A stretch of 33,041 nt of DNA from Spirochaetae bacterium HGW-Spirochaetae-7 (GTDB taxonomy: Bacteria > Spirochaetota > Spirochaetia > Treponematales > UBA12059). The notes under the pieces are model-generated. The model was not told where the DNA came from and did not search any database. It saw only the letters and a list, made by a program, of their open reading frames with translations. Shown piece by piece: positions 1 to 9,762 of the stretch. Made by a program: the position numbers and the translations under genes. The stretch is from assembly GCA_002839245.1 (NCBI GenBank), contig PGXR01000002.1:1-33041 (forward strand), read 5' to 3'. Within the stretch, counting starts at the first letter, position 1. Each line of letters starts with the position of its first letter.

Positions 1-1
1 C

Positions 2-793
2 CCGACCAATAGCGCCCACTACGATTCGACCTATCCCATCCTCGAGATCCTGCGGCACCTGGATTTCCTGAGCCACCTCGACATCGCCAAGGCCCAGGAA
101 TTCCTGCTCATGGCCAGGGAGGAGCGCTTCAAGGCGGGTGACCGCATAATCGAACGCGGTACGGCCGGCGACAAGTTTTATGTCATCTACCTGGGCAATG
201 TTTCGGTACGCAGCGGTGAGCTGCGCCACGAGAAGATCTACGGATCGTATGAGTACTTCGGGGAGGTGGCACTCCTCAGCGGGGGAGCGCGGATGGCCGA
301 CGTGGTAGCCGAGACCGAGGTCATCGCCTATAGCCTGGGCCGGGATGAATTCCTCTCCTTCATCGCAGGTACCGAGTTCGAGCAGACCCTGATACGCGTG
401 GCCAAGCACAGGAGCCCCGAGACCTGGAACCTCCTGTCCACCAGCCGATTCTTCAATCTCTGCTCCTCGTACCAGAAGACCTGGCTCGAATCGATTCTCG
501 TCCCCGAGCGGCGCGAAAAGACGGGCGTGATACTCGCGCAAGGGCAGGTGGTCGACCGCATCTACCTCATCGGCGAGGGATACGTCCAGGTATTCAAGGA
601 CGGGGTGGAGGCGGCAACGCTCGGGTCGGGCGATTTTATCGGCGCTATGCACAAGGTAGCGGGGAACGAACCCGCCGAGTTCGAATTCAGGAACGACGGT
701 CCGGTGAGCCTGTTCGCCATGATCAAGGCGGACCTGGAACCCTTCATTAAAAACAACCCCGGCATCGTCATGAAACTGGCCTACGAGTTCTAG
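2..793 (+). CDS. Cyclic-nucleotide-binding domain protein, 5' truncated by the window edge
   Basis: The reading frame is open from base 2 and continues upstream, so the ATG at 110 is an internal methionine; helices that belong to the first domain lie before it. 263 residues are visible. They hold two cNMP-binding folds. In the first, the phosphate-binding cassette reads FGEVALLSGGARMADV, with the glutamate and arginine that contact the cyclic phosphate, so ligand binding is likely. In the second, the equivalent stretch (FIGAMHKVAGNEPAEFEF) lacks the arginine and is probably structural or degenerate. No DNA-binding or catalytic domain is seen in the visible part; one could lie upstream. An adenylate cyclase gene sits 7.5 kb downstream, so cAMP is a reasonable ligand, but a functional link is inference. 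Confidence 0.85.
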   Translation, partial: PTNSAHYDSTYPILEILRHLDFLSHLDIAKAQEFLLMAREERFKAGDRIIERGTAGDKFYVIYLGNVSVRSGELRHEKIYGSYEYFGEVALLSGGARMADVVAETEVIAYSLGRDEFLSFIAGTEFEQTLIRVAKHRSPETWNLLSTSRFFNLCSSYQKTWLESILVPERREKTGVILAQGQVVDRIYLIGEGYVQVFKDGVEAATLGSGDFIGAMHKVAGNEPAEFEFRNDGPVSLFAMIKADLEPFIKNNPGIVMKLAYEF

Positions 794-800
794 GGCAGCG

Positions 801-1682
801 ATGAGCATCAATAGCGGCGTCATCATAGCCATGGCCGTCGGCGTAGCGGGCTCCTCGGTCGTCCACCTGTCAAAGGCGCTGATGCGCATGGGCATCTCGG
901 GTATCGCGCGCAAGCAGAAGGCGGCCAGGATCGTCTACGGCTTGGGGATCCTGCTCAATTTTACCAATCCCCTGTGGGTGATCGTCGCGAACCGCTTCGC
1001 CCCGGTCGTGTACTACACGTCGATGTATGGGCTGGGCCTAGTCGCCCTGGTTCTCTTTTCGGCTAGATTCATGGGGGAGAAGCTCGAGCGCAAGCAGGTC
1101 TACGGCATCGTGGTCGTCTGCGCGGCGACGCTGGTCATCGGCGCCGGGAATATCATCCGCCCGATCCACTCGCTTTTTTCGGTCGATCAGTCACTTGTGC
1201 TGGTCGCCGCGACAGTATGGCTCGTAGGCGGACCGCTCTGCGCCATCGCCATCCGCCGCGCGCGGATCGTGGTCCAGGAACTGGCGTTCGGCCTCATCGC
1301 CGGCGGCTTCGGCGCCTTCGACTCGATCCTGAAGGGCATAGCCCAGGCGGGTCCGTACGGCAGCGCGTTCCTGCCTTCGGACGCGGCCCGATGGATGATA
1401 TTCGCGGCCAGCTTCCTCGGTGCCGCGGGCGCCTTCGGCATGGTCCAGTGGTCGTATCTGCGCGGTTGCAGGGCTTCCACGCTCGGCGCCAGCTTCAATG
1501 TGACGTATGTCGCGCTTCCTCTGGTTATCAGTACCTTTGCAGTTAAGGGAGCAGGACTGGGCCTCCCGTCGATGATCGGCTTGGCCCTGCTAGCGCTTGG
1601 CGTGTACCTGATCAGGACCCGGGCGACGACGACTATAACAAGATACAACGAAACCGACGCGCCACATGGAAGGAAACCATGA
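801..1682 (+). CDS. DMT/EamA-like multi-pass membrane protein
   Basis: A 293-residue protein that is almost entirely hydrophobic, with about nine or ten predicted membrane segments and short basic loops. The layout and length match the drug/metabolite transporter superfamily (EamA or NIPA-like), whose members export or import small metabolites or Mg2+. I cannot assign a substrate. It starts 7 bases after the cyclic-nucleotide-binding gene and its stop overlaps the start of the rhodanese gene (ATGA), so the three genes are probably co-transcribed. The C-terminal 20 residues are polar and probably cytoplasmic. Confidence 0.65.
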   Translation: MSINSGVIIAMAVGVAGSSVVHLSKALMRMGISGIARKQKAARIVYGLGILLNFTNPLWVIVANRFAPVVYYTSMYGLGLVALVLFSARFMGEKLERKQVYGIVVVCAATLVIGAGNIIRPIHSLFSVDQSLVLVAATVWLVGGPLCAIAIRRARIVVQELAFGLIAGGFGAFDSILKGIAQAGPYGSAFLPSDAARWMIFAASFLGAAGAFGMVQWSYLRGCRASTLGASFNVTYVALPLVISTFAVKGAGLGLPSMIGLALLALGVYLIRTRATTTITRYNETDAPHGRKP

Positions 1683-2128
1683 AACCAACAAAGCTATCGA
1701 TAGTGGCTATCGCTATCTGCCTGTTAGCCATCGCCGCGCTTGCAATGCCTGCTGATGAACCCGTGCGGAAGAACGGCTATTTCAATATCGACGCGGCGTA
1801 TCTGGCCCGCTTGCTTGCAGCAAAGGACTCGAAATCGGGCGCTGCAGGTAATTTTTTCCTTGTAAATACGCACGTTCCGTATGAAGGCCATATCCAGGGC
1901 ACTGACGCCTTCATCCCCTACAACAGGACATGGGAGATGGCCGGCCGGTATCCGGCAGACAAGACCGCGAGGATAGTCGTCTATTGCATGACGGGGCCTA
2001 TGTCAGATTCGGCCTCCCGTGCCCTGGTCCGATTGGGTTACACCAACGTTTACAACCTGATTGGCGGCATGCAGGCCTGGAAACGCGCCGGGCATGCGCT
2101 GGATTACAGCGGGGTGGTCAAGCCATGA
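1679..2128 (+). CDS. Exported rhodanese-like sulfurtransferase
   Basis: 149 residues. An N-terminal hydrophobic segment (about residues 7-23) after two lysines is a signal peptide or anchor, so the enzyme acts outside the cytoplasm. The rest is a single rhodanese domain. Its active-site loop is CMTGPMS, with the catalytic cysteine at 103, and the fold-typical ending GGMQAWKRAGH follows. Rhodaneses carry sulfane sulfur as a cysteine persulfide and pass it to thiophilic acceptors. The start overlaps the previous stop by four bases. It lies beside merA, and an exported persulfide carrier could meet soft metals, but single-domain periplasmic rhodaneses are widespread and the link is not shown. 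Confidence 0.8.
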   Translation: MKPTKLSIVAIAICLLAIAALAMPADEPVRKNGYFNIDAAYLARLLAAKDSKSGAAGNFFLVNTHVPYEGHIQGTDAFIPYNRTWEMAGRYPADKTARIVVYCMTGPMSDSASRALVRLGYTNVYNLIGGMQAWKRAGHALDYSGVVKP

Positions 2129-2160
2129 TTCCCATTCATTCCGACTAGTTTTGCTACGCC

Positions 2161-4153
<1,993 letters not shown>

Positions 4154-4172
4154 TCATGCCATCGATATAACA

Positions 4173-4203
4173 AGCTTACTACCGTAGTTGAGTACGGAGT
4201 CAA
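4173..4203 (-). promoter_or_regulatory. MerR-type promoter/operator for merA
   Basis: Read on the minus strand, a -35 box TTGACT (4203-4198) and a -10 box TAAGCT (4178-4173) are separated by exactly 19 bp. The spacer holds the dyad CCGTAC-TCAA-CTACGG. The over-long 19-bp spacer with a central dyad is the hallmark of MerR-activated promoters, where the metal-loaded regulator untwists the DNA to realign the two boxes. It closely resembles the Tn501/Tn21 merT operator. Transcription would begin about 45 bases before the merA start. merR lies on the other side and is probably autoregulated from the same site. Confidence 0.93.
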
Positions 4204-4208
4204 ATGAG

Positions 4209-4619
4209 ATGGACAGAAATTCCGGAAATCTGACAATCAGCATGGTGGCCGAAGTATCGGGGGTGGGCGTCGAAACGATACGCTATTACCAGCGCAGAGG
4301 GTTGCTCAGAGAACCGCCACGCATCGATGGAAGCATACGACGGTATGGAACGAGCGATATAGACAGGCTACGCTTCATCAAAGCAGCCAAGCGCTTGAGC
4401 TTCAGCCTCGATGAGATCGCCCAGCTGCTGCGGCTTGAAGACGGTCTACATTGCGATGAAGCCGCCAGTATTGCGACCGCCAGGCTTGAGGATGTGCGTT
4501 CCCGCCTGAGTGATCTACAGAAGATAGAACAGTCACTGACGGGTCTCCTCAACGCGTGCGGAGCCCGTACCGCCACGATACGCTGTCCACTCATCGCGGC
4601 GCTGTGCGATGAGAGTTAG
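4209..4619 (+). CDS. merR: Mercury-responsive regulator MerR
   Basis: 136 residues with a MerR-type winged helix-turn-helix at the N-terminus (MVAEVSGVGVETIRYYQRRG), a long dimerisation helix, and a metal-binding loop. The three Hg(II)-binding cysteines fall at 82 (GLHCDEA), 117 (NACGA) and 126 (IRCPLI), exactly the numbering of Tn501 MerR. That match supports the ATG at 4209, which has a GGAG site at 4196-4199; a TTG at 4188 would add seven residues and destroy the match. It is divergent from merA across the operator it should bind. It represses without mercury and activates with it. The stop lies one base from the end of the convergent peroxiredoxin gene. Confidence 0.96.
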   Translation: MDRNSGNLTISMVAEVSGVGVETIRYYQRRGLLREPPRIDGSIRRYGTSDIDRLRFIKAAKRLSFSLDEIAQLLRLEDGLHCDEAASIATARLEDVRSRLSDLQKIEQSLTGLLNACGARTATIRCPLIAALCDES

Positions 4620-4620
4620 A

Positions 4621-5178
4621 TCATGGAAGGTGCGCCAGGATTTCTTCTATTGAAGATCGCTTTTTGTAATCCGGGTCAAAATGCCTCCAGGCAACCATCC
4701 TGTCCGTACCGATGATATACGTCGCGGGGATGGGCAAGCGCTCGCTGTCGTCGGTGTTCGCGGTTTTAAGCTTTGCTCCGAGTACCGTGTTATACATGAA
4801 CCTGGCCTTCGAGTCCGGCATGAACGTCAGGTCGAACAGATCCGATATCCGGTAACCCTCGTCGTACAGCAGGGCGAATTCGGCTCCGGTCTTCTCCTGG
4901 GTACGCTTGAGGAATTCAGATCGCTCCGGTGAAACCGCGACGACCATCGCGCCTTTGGCCTGGATAGAGGCGAGCCCGTCCTGCAGCTTCTTGAGATGCG
5001 CGTTGCAGACGGGGCACCACTGGCCGCGGTAGAAAATGACGGCCACCGGGCCTTTCTCCAGCGCGGCGTACAGGCTCCAGCTTTGGCCATACAGATCCAC
5101 CGCGCTGAAGTCGGTGACCATCGAGCCCACTGACAGCCCCGTTGCCTCTTCTGCTTTTCGATTCGCTGATGCGTTCAT
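4621..5178 (-). CDS. AhpC/TSA-family peroxiredoxin-like protein
   Basis: A cytosolic thioredoxin-fold protein of 185 residues. The motif FYRGQWCPVCNAHL puts cysteines at 55 and 58 in a CPxC arrangement, typical of the peroxiredoxin-like (AhpC/TSA, BCP/PrxQ-related) family that reduces peroxides or disulfides. A long upstream in-frame extension exists (to 5514), but the start at 5178 follows a GGGAGGA ribosome-binding site and gives the family's usual length. The gene is divergent from the iron-sulfur flavoprotein gene and probably shares a regulated control region with it. The native reductant and substrate cannot be told from sequence. Confidence 0.85.
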   Translation of the reverse strand: MNASANRKAEEATGLSVGSMVTDFSAVDLYGQSWSLYAALEKGPVAVIFYRGQWCPVCNAHLKKLQDGLASIQAKGAMVVAVSPERSEFLKRTQEKTGAEFALLYDEGYRISDLFDLTFMPDSKARFMYNTVLGAKLKTANTDDSERLPIPATYIIGTDRMVAWRHFDPDYKKRSSIEEILAHLP

Positions 5179-5199
5179 GATATCCTCCCTGCAATAGTC

Positions 5200-5228
5200 T
5201 TGACTGATCGTTCCAAATACACTATACC
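5200..5228 (+). promoter_or_regulatory. Sigma70-type promoter for the flavoprotein operon, overlapped by a divergent one
   Basis: On the plus strand TTGACT (5200-5205) and TATACC (5223-5228) are 17 bp apart, a good match to a housekeeping promoter. On the minus strand TTGACC (5243-5238) could act as a -35 box for the peroxiredoxin gene, with a poor -10 (GTATTT) across the same bases. The two promoters would be face-to-face and mutually exclusive, so one regulator could control both genes. Confidence 0.6.
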
Positions 5229-5275
5229 AAGGCAACCGGTCAATGTATATCCCATGGCAAGCGGTCTTGCCATGG
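5227..5275. promoter_or_regulatory. Palindromic operator with an upstream imperfect repeat
   Basis: A perfect inverted repeat, CCATGGCAAG-CGGT-CTTGCCATGG (5252-5275; 10-bp arms, 4-bp centre), lies just downstream of the plus-strand promoter and upstream of the flavoprotein start. The left part, CCATGGCAAGCGGT, recurs imperfectly (12 of 14 bases) as CCAAGGCAACCGGT at 5227-5240, 25 bp away, overlapping the -10 region. Two similar sites about two and a half helical turns apart suggest binding of a dimeric repressor. The TetR protein encoded at 6536-7117 is the nearest candidate. A transcript from the plus-strand promoter would also fold the palindrome into a hairpin. Confidence 0.6.
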
Positions 5276-5293
5276 AGCTTTGGAGGTAACGAG

Positions 5294-5935
5294 ATGATAC
5301 TGGGAATCAGCGCCAGCGGGCGGGCGCGGGGCATCACGGAAGAGGCTGTCAGGGCGACCCTGGACGCTACCGGAGAAGAAACGAGTTTCGTGTCACTCGC
5401 GGGCCTGAGGATCAATGGTTGCACCGGTTGCCTGGGCTGCTCCGGCGACAATGTATGCAAACAGGAGGATGACTGGAACCAGATCGGCAGGGCCATGTTG
5501 ACGGCGGATGCCATTGTGTTCGGCGCTCCTGATTATTATGGTACCATCAACGGGCTCGGACACGCCTGCCTCGAACGAACCTTCTCGTTCAGGCACCGGG
5601 AACGGTACCTGCTGGCCGGGAAGCTGGGTGTATCCATACAAGTCGACGGAAGGACGGGCAGTACGGTACGCTCCTTCATTGAAATGTTGATGGGCTCGAA
5701 CAAGATGGCCGTGGTCGGGAGCCTCGGGGCTGCAGGGTTCTCGCAGTGTTATACCTGTGGCTATGGGGGGAACTGCGCGATCGGCAATGTTGTCGCCAGA
5801 CACGGGTTTCTTGAGAAGATAGAAGAGAGCCATCTTCCGCCGCGCTTCTGCGCCCAGGAAGAGGCTCGCGACAAAGCACGTATGACGGGCAGGATTCTGG
5901 GATCCATGTTGCGCGCCCGCCGTGGACAGGAGTGA
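5294..5935 (+). CDS. Iron-sulfur flavoprotein (NADPH-dependent FMN reductase fold)
   Basis: A 213-residue flavodoxin-fold protein. The N-terminus (MILGISASGR) is the phosphate-binding loop for FMN. Cysteines 43, 46, 49 and 55 form a compact CX2CX2CX5C motif (GCTGCLGCSGDNVC), the 4Fe-4S ligand set of archaeal/anaerobe iron-sulfur flavoproteins (Isf). Isf-type proteins pass electrons from ferredoxin to O2, H2O2 or other acceptors. A second cysteine group (CYTCGYGGNC) lies nearer the C-terminus. The start at 5294 follows a GGAGG site; an upstream in-frame ATG at 5243 would overlap the operator. The stop abuts the next gene, so the two are an operon. Confidence 0.85.
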   Translation: MILGISASGRARGITEEAVRATLDATGEETSFVSLAGLRINGCTGCLGCSGDNVCKQEDDWNQIGRAMLTADAIVFGAPDYYGTINGLGHACLERTFSFRHRERYLLAGKLGVSIQVDGRTGSTVRSFIEMLMGSNKMAVVGSLGAAGFSQCYTCGYGGNCAIGNVVARHGFLEKIEESHLPPRFCAQEEARDKARMTGRILGSMLRARRGQE

Positions 5936-5937
5936 TC

Positions 5938-6495
5938 ATGGCTTTTATAAAGGTTATCGAGCCGGAGCAGGCAACGGGTCTTCTCAAGGAAATCTATGAC
6001 GGACTGGTGCAGTCACGCGGCAAGGTTGCCGATGTGCACAAGATCCAGAGTCTGCACCCCGAGACCATAACGGCCCACATGGACCTGTACATGTCCGTCA
6101 TGTTCTCCGCCTCGCCCTTGTCCAGGGCGGAGCGCGAGATGATGGCCGTCGTGGTTTCCATGCAGAATGGCTGCCCCTATTGCCAGGAGCACCATGGGCA
6201 AGCCCTCAATCATTACTGGAAGGACGAGGCGCGATTGTCCAGGCTCAGGACGGATCCCGCCACCGCCGGATTGTCTACGCGGGAAGCGGCGCTCTGCACC
6301 TTCGCCAAACTAGTTACCACAGCTCCCGCGGTCGGTGCCGACGGCTCCGCCGTGGCTGAGCTTAAGAAGGCTGGATTGGATGATCGGGGGATACTGGACG
6401 CCACGCTCGTCATCGGCTATTTCAACTTCGTCAACCGCATTGTACTGACACTCGGAGTAGAACTGGAAAACAATCCAGGCGGATACAAGTACTAG
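5938..6495 (+). CDS. AhpD-like (carboxymuconolactone decarboxylase family) peroxidase-related protein
   Basis: 185 residues, all-helical AhpD/CMD fold. The motif NGCPYCQEHHG carries Cys79, Cys82 and His86, the CXXCX3H signature of AhpD-type proteins, which use a thiol/disulfide pair to reduce peroxides or relay electrons. The ATG at 5938 has an AGGAG-like site immediately upstream; a GTG at 5932 in the same frame overlaps the previous stop. It follows the iron-sulfur flavoprotein by two bases and is probably co-expressed with it. Together with the divergent peroxiredoxin this makes a small oxidative-stress module. Confidence 0.85.
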   Translation: MAFIKVIEPEQATGLLKEIYDGLVQSRGKVADVHKIQSLHPETITAHMDLYMSVMFSASPLSRAEREMMAVVVSMQNGCPYCQEHHGQALNHYWKDEARLSRLRTDPATAGLSTREAALCTFAKLVTTAPAVGADGSAVAELKKAGLDDRGILDATLVIGYFNFVNRIVLTLGVELENNPGGYKY

Positions 6496-6535
6496 CCGTC
6501 GCCATATTGCACAAGCTTACAATGAGGTACCGCAT

Positions 6536-7117
6536 ATGCCCTGGGAAAAGCAATTTGACGTGGACGAGGTGCTTGGCAAGGCCATCGATGCCTTCTGGTG
6601 CCGGGGCTTTGCGGCGACCTCCATGCAGGATCTGGTCGAGCGCACCGGCGTCAACCGCGCCAGCCTGTACGCCACCTATGGGGACAAGCGTACGTTGTTC
6701 ATAACGGCCCTCAAGTCATATGACGAGTCGCGCCGCCGGGCCCTCTTTGCAGACCTGGAGGCACGGTGCGAGCCCAAGGAAGCAATCCGCCAGCTCTTTT
6801 TTGCAAACACGGCCCAGGCTTCACGGCCTGGCGAGCAGCGCGGTTGCTTCATGGCCAACACTGCGCTCGAACTGGCACAGCACGACAAAGAAATCGGAGC
6901 CATCGTGGCAGAGGCCCAGGAGGAGATGGAAGCCTTCCTCTTCCGCATGATAGAGCGAGGCAAAGCCGACGGAAAAATACCCGAGCTCCTCGATGCGACG
7001 ACAGCCTCAAGGAGCCTCCTCGCCTCGCTCCTGGGAATTCTCGTGCTCGTCCGCAGCCGCCCCGAAAAAAAGCTTCTGGACGACGTGGTAGCCGAGGCGA
7101 TGCGGAAACTGAACTGA
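6536..7117 (+). CDS. TetR/AcrR-family transcriptional regulator
   Basis: 193 residues. The N-terminal helix-turn-helix spans about residues 9-50 (AFWCRGFAATSMQDLVERTG, then NRASLYATYGDKRTLF). The C-terminal half is a ligand-binding helical domain containing GCFMANTALELA, typical of TetR proteins that sit beside oxidoreductase genes and respond to small electrophiles or drugs. It has its own GAGG site and lies 40 bases after one AhpD-like gene and 33 before another, so it is embedded in the operon and may control it through the palindrome at 5252-5275. Confidence 0.88.
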   Translation: MPWEKQFDVDEVLGKAIDAFWCRGFAATSMQDLVERTGVNRASLYATYGDKRTLFITALKSYDESRRRALFADLEARCEPKEAIRQLFFANTAQASRPGEQRGCFMANTALELAQHDKEIGAIVAEAQEEMEAFLFRMIERGKADGKIPELLDATTASRSLLASLLGILVLVRSRPEKKLLDDVVAEAMRKLN

Positions 7118-7150
7118 TGACGTACCCCAAACAACACTAAGGAGAACTAC

Positions 7151-7702
7151 ATGAACTTCGACGTACACACCATCGAGACGTCTCCGGAGTCCGCCAAGCT
7201 TCCGCTGGCCGAGGCCGTCAAAGGTTACGGCTTCCTGCCCAATATGATAGGCGTCATGTCCGAGGCGCCGGCCCTGCTCAAGGCCTACCGGGCGCTTTCG
7301 GAGCTGTTCGGTCAGACTTCGCTATCCCGCGACGAGAGAAACGTGGTCATGCTGACGGTTAGCCGCGAGAACGGCTGCGAATACTGCGTCGCGGCGCATA
7401 CCGGCATCGCGACGATGCAGAGGGTACCTGCCGAGGTCGTCAACGCCATCAGGGACGGCAAGCCAATCAGCGACGCGCGGCTGGAGGCTATACGAGCCTT
7501 TACGGCCGCCCTCGTCCATTCGCGCGGGTTCGCGACCGAATCCCAGCTCGAGGCTTTCATAGGGGCCGGGTATACCAAGGCCCAGGTCCTCGAAGTGGTG
7601 CTCGGCATCGGGTTCAAGACCCTGTCCAACTACACCAACCACCTGGCCCACACGCCGCTGGATCCCAAATTCGCCGCGGCCGCGTGGAAGAAGGAAGACT
7701 GA
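7151..7702 (+). CDS. Second AhpD-like (CMD family) protein
   Basis: 183 residues with the AhpD-type motif NGCEYCVAAHTG (Cys76, Cys79, His83). It is only distantly similar to the first AhpD-like protein of the operon (5938-6495), so the two are not a recent duplication. A strong AAGGAG site precedes the ATG. Proteins of this kind often follow TetR genes and help remove peroxides or reactive carbonyl compounds. A hairpin just after the stop probably ends the operon. Confidence 0.85.
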   Translation: MNFDVHTIETSPESAKLPLAEAVKGYGFLPNMIGVMSEAPALLKAYRALSELFGQTSLSRDERNVVMLTVSRENGCEYCVAAHTGIATMQRVPAEVVNAIRDGKPISDARLEAIRAFTAALVHSRGFATESQLEAFIGAGYTKAQVLEVVLGIGFKTLSNYTNHLAHTPLDPKFAAAAWKKED

Positions 7703-7716
7703 CCTTGGAAAAGCGG

Positions 7717-7742
7717 GGGCGGCGGGAAATGACCCGTCGCCC
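7717..7742. terminator. Hairpin between convergent genes
   Basis: GGGCGGCGGG (7717-7726), loop AAATGA, then CCCGTCGCCC (7733-7742) form a 10-bp GC stem with one G-U pair. It lies between two convergent stops, where a shared terminator is expected. There is no run of T on either side, so if it terminates it may need Rho or act as a 3'-end stabiliser. Confidence 0.55.
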
Positions 7743-7751
7743 TGAATCGAG

Positions 7752-8231
7752 TTAGTCTACCTGGTGGCACTCGATGCACATAGCAACGGTACCCTGGGTG
7801 GTGATCTTACCCGTACTGTTGAGTCGGATGTATTCCCAGTTGTTGTTTTCTGGATTGTAATTGGCGTCCCGTTTGACCATGACGAATATATCAGTCAGCT
7901 TGCCCTTCTTGCCATCAACATCCTTGAAGGTCTCCTTCAGCAGCACCGTACCTTCAGGGTATGGAAGGGGATCCTCTCCTCCGGCTATGGATACCGCCTC
8001 GCCAACGGGATTTACATAAATCTCCCGAAGTCCATTGCGGGCCAGGTGTACGCCACGTAACGAACCGGTGGGATCGCCGGACAGAGTTACCGCGTTGACC
8101 TTGTGCCAGTTCTGGTAGCCTGATATCACGGAGATATCCGAAAATGGCGTTCCTCCGGTCGTCGCGCAGGCGATGACAACGAGTACCGTAGCCAGGGCCA
8201 CCAGGCCCGATAGCTCAAACCTGTTCTTCAT
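7752..8231 (-). CDS. Cytochrome P460-family lipoprotein
   Basis: 159 residues. A lipoprotein signal ends in VIAC, with the lipidated cysteine at 22, so the mature protein is membrane-anchored outside the cytoplasm. The C-terminus carries the haem c motif CIECH (Cys152, Cys155, His156) only a few residues from the end, and the body has the beta-rich P460 layout with a WEYIRLN-like strand. P460-type proteins bind one c-type haem and in some bacteria oxidise hydroxylamine, through an unusual lysine-haem cross-link; many homologues lack that lysine and are electron carriers or NO/CO-binding proteins. I cannot confirm the cross-linking lysine by eye. It is transcribed in the same direction as the cyclase gene just upstream (24-base gap). 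Confidence 0.78.
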   Translation of the reverse strand: MKNRFELSGLVALATVLVVIACATTGGTPFSDISVISGYQNWHKVNAVTLSGDPTGSLRGVHLARNGLREIYVNPVGEAVSIAGGEDPLPYPEGTVLLKETFKDVDGKKGKLTDIFVMVKRDANYNPENNNWEYIRLNSTGKITTQGTVAMCIECHQVD

Positions 8232-8255
8232 CCTGTTACCTCTTCCTTCATTGGA

Positions 8256-9668
8256 TTATATAATTCCAGGCTCGTGAGCCTGGAAATCGGGCTCGAATAC
8301 CTTCACGGGCAGCTCTTTTCCCTTGACGGGCGCGGTGTATCCCTTCTGCCACGAGAAATGCTCCTTGACCAGCAGGTAGGTAGCTTCCGATACCAAAACA
8401 GTCGTGCCTGCCAACTTGTTGAGCGATTCGATCCGGGACGCGGTGTTGACGGTATCGCCTATCGCCGTAAACTCGGTCTTCTTGCGGAACCCCAGTTCCC
8501 CGACGATCGCCGGCCCCGTATGGATGCCTATGCCTATCCTGAACTCATGGGCATAGCGCTTCTTCAAGTACACGTTGAATTCCGCTACCGCCTCGAGCAT
8601 GGCCTTGGCCGAGCGCATGGCCAGCATGGCGTGATGCTCTTGGTGTCCGTGCTCAAGGCCGAAGATGGCCATGATGCCGTCGCCCATGTACTTGTCGATG
8701 TAGCCGCCGTTGCCGTCTATCGCTCCGCCTATCACGTCGAAATACCGGTTGAGGATATGGACGATATCGTAGGGCAGCGATTTTTCAGAGAACGCGGTGA
8801 AGGACCGTATATCGGCGAACAGGATGGTGGCGTCGATCTCCCTGCCTACGACGTTGAGGCCGGTCCGACCCTCGTGGATGGCCTGGGAAATATCGTCGTC
8901 GTCCAGGACGAGGCGTTTCAGCTTGACGTCGCCCGTGGCGGTGCTCTGGCAGGCCAGCCTGACCTCCGGCGAGAATCCCTTGATCGCGGCAAGGCGCGCC
9001 TCCCTGGCGTTGCGGGGCTTGACGTTGTCCAGTCCTTCAGACACGAGGCAGCGGCAGGTCGAGCAGCGGGCCCGTCCTCCGCAGATATGCGTGTGGTTGA
9101 TGCCCGCCGAGAGCGAAGCCTGCAGGAACGGCGTGTCCGAATCGGTTTTGACCGGTTTGTCCTCGATGAAATCAAGGACTATATCGACTCGCTCTCCAGG
9201 GTGTCTGGTGTGTTCCGACGCACCGGCAGGGCTGGTGTCAAGTGTGGCTGCGCTCGGGCCATCATCGAAATGGACGAAGCGCTCCAGATATTTTCCGGAC
9301 AGGTCGCTCAGGTCCTTGGCGCTGACTCCCTTGTCCTTGGTTCCGCAGGCTCCGTTGACGCAGAAGTAGGCCGAGTTGTAGCCGCTGCACAGGTCGTAGA
9401 TGGGGCACGAAACGCAGTTGCAGCCCTTTCGTTTTACGACGGCACTGCTTTTGCCTCCGGCGCAGAACAAGGCCTCGCCCTTGACCCCTGGAAAACTCGG
9501 GCAAGTGCCGCAGTTCCTGTTGCATACAAGGAGGTTGGCCATGTTCATCTTGATGGTCGGATGCAGCGAGCCGGTTTCCATCCTTTCCTTGCGCAGCATC
9601 GGAGCCGGGAGCCGTTCTTTCATGCCGCGGGGCAGGAGATTCATCATTCCGATCATGAGCTTCATCAT
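8256..9668 (-). CDS. DUF2769-[2Fe-2S] ferredoxin-adenylate cyclase fusion
   Basis: 470 residues with three parts. Residues about 45-110 are a cysteine-rich DUF2769-like module (CNRNCGTCPSF, then GCNCVSCPIYDLC). Residues about 160-250 are a plant-type [2Fe-2S] ferredoxin domain with Cys196, Cys202, Cys205 and Cys240. Residues about 275-465 are a class III nucleotide cyclase: metal-binding Asp286 (FADIRSFT) and Asp330 (YMGDGIMA), base-selecting Lys397 and Asp405, and transition-state Asn408 and Arg412 (IGDTVNTASR). The Lys/Asp pair predicts ATP, hence cAMP. All catalytic residues are present. The metal centres suggest that redox state or iron status controls cAMP output. The ATG at 9668 sits after a GGGAG site; a TTG two codons upstream is an alternative. 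No membrane segment is evident. Confidence 0.9.
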   Translation of the reverse strand: MMKLMIGMMNLLPRGMKERLPAPMLRKERMETGSLHPTIKMNMANLLVCNRNCGTCPSFPGVKGEALFCAGGKSSAVVKRKGCNCVSCPIYDLCSGYNSAYFCVNGACGTKDKGVSAKDLSDLSGKYLERFVHFDDGPSAATLDTSPAGASEHTRHPGERVDIVLDFIEDKPVKTDSDTPFLQASLSAGINHTHICGGRARCSTCRCLVSEGLDNVKPRNAREARLAAIKGFSPEVRLACQSTATGDVKLKRLVLDDDDISQAIHEGRTGLNVVGREIDATILFADIRSFTAFSEKSLPYDIVHILNRYFDVIGGAIDGNGGYIDKYMGDGIMAIFGLEHGHQEHHAMLAMRSAKAMLEAVAEFNVYLKKRYAHEFRIGIGIHTGPAIVGELGFRKKTEFTAIGDTVNTASRIESLNKLAGTTVLVSEATYLLVKEHFSWQKGYTAPVKGKELPVKVFEPDFQAHEPGII

Positions 9669-9762
9669 ACGCAAGGACTCCCTTTGCTTTCATTAATCCA
9701 GGTAACGAGTACGTCCACTTGATATGGTACGCTGATTTAGGGTAGAGCGCAAGTCATCGAAT

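Noticed and set aside
110-793. ATG at 110 as the start of the first gene
   Set aside because: The same frame is open to base 2 and encodes the helices that begin the first cyclic-nucleotide-binding domain.
4621-5514. Long N-terminal extension of the peroxiredoxin-like protein
   Set aside because: The added residues cross the divergent control region and the flavoprotein start, and a good ribosome-binding site precedes the internal ATG at 5178.
8274-9722. A 482-codon open frame on the plus strand across the cyclase gene
   Set aside because: It is antisense to a gene with clear catalytic motifs, has no recognisable domain and no ribosome-binding site; high GC content keeps such frames open.
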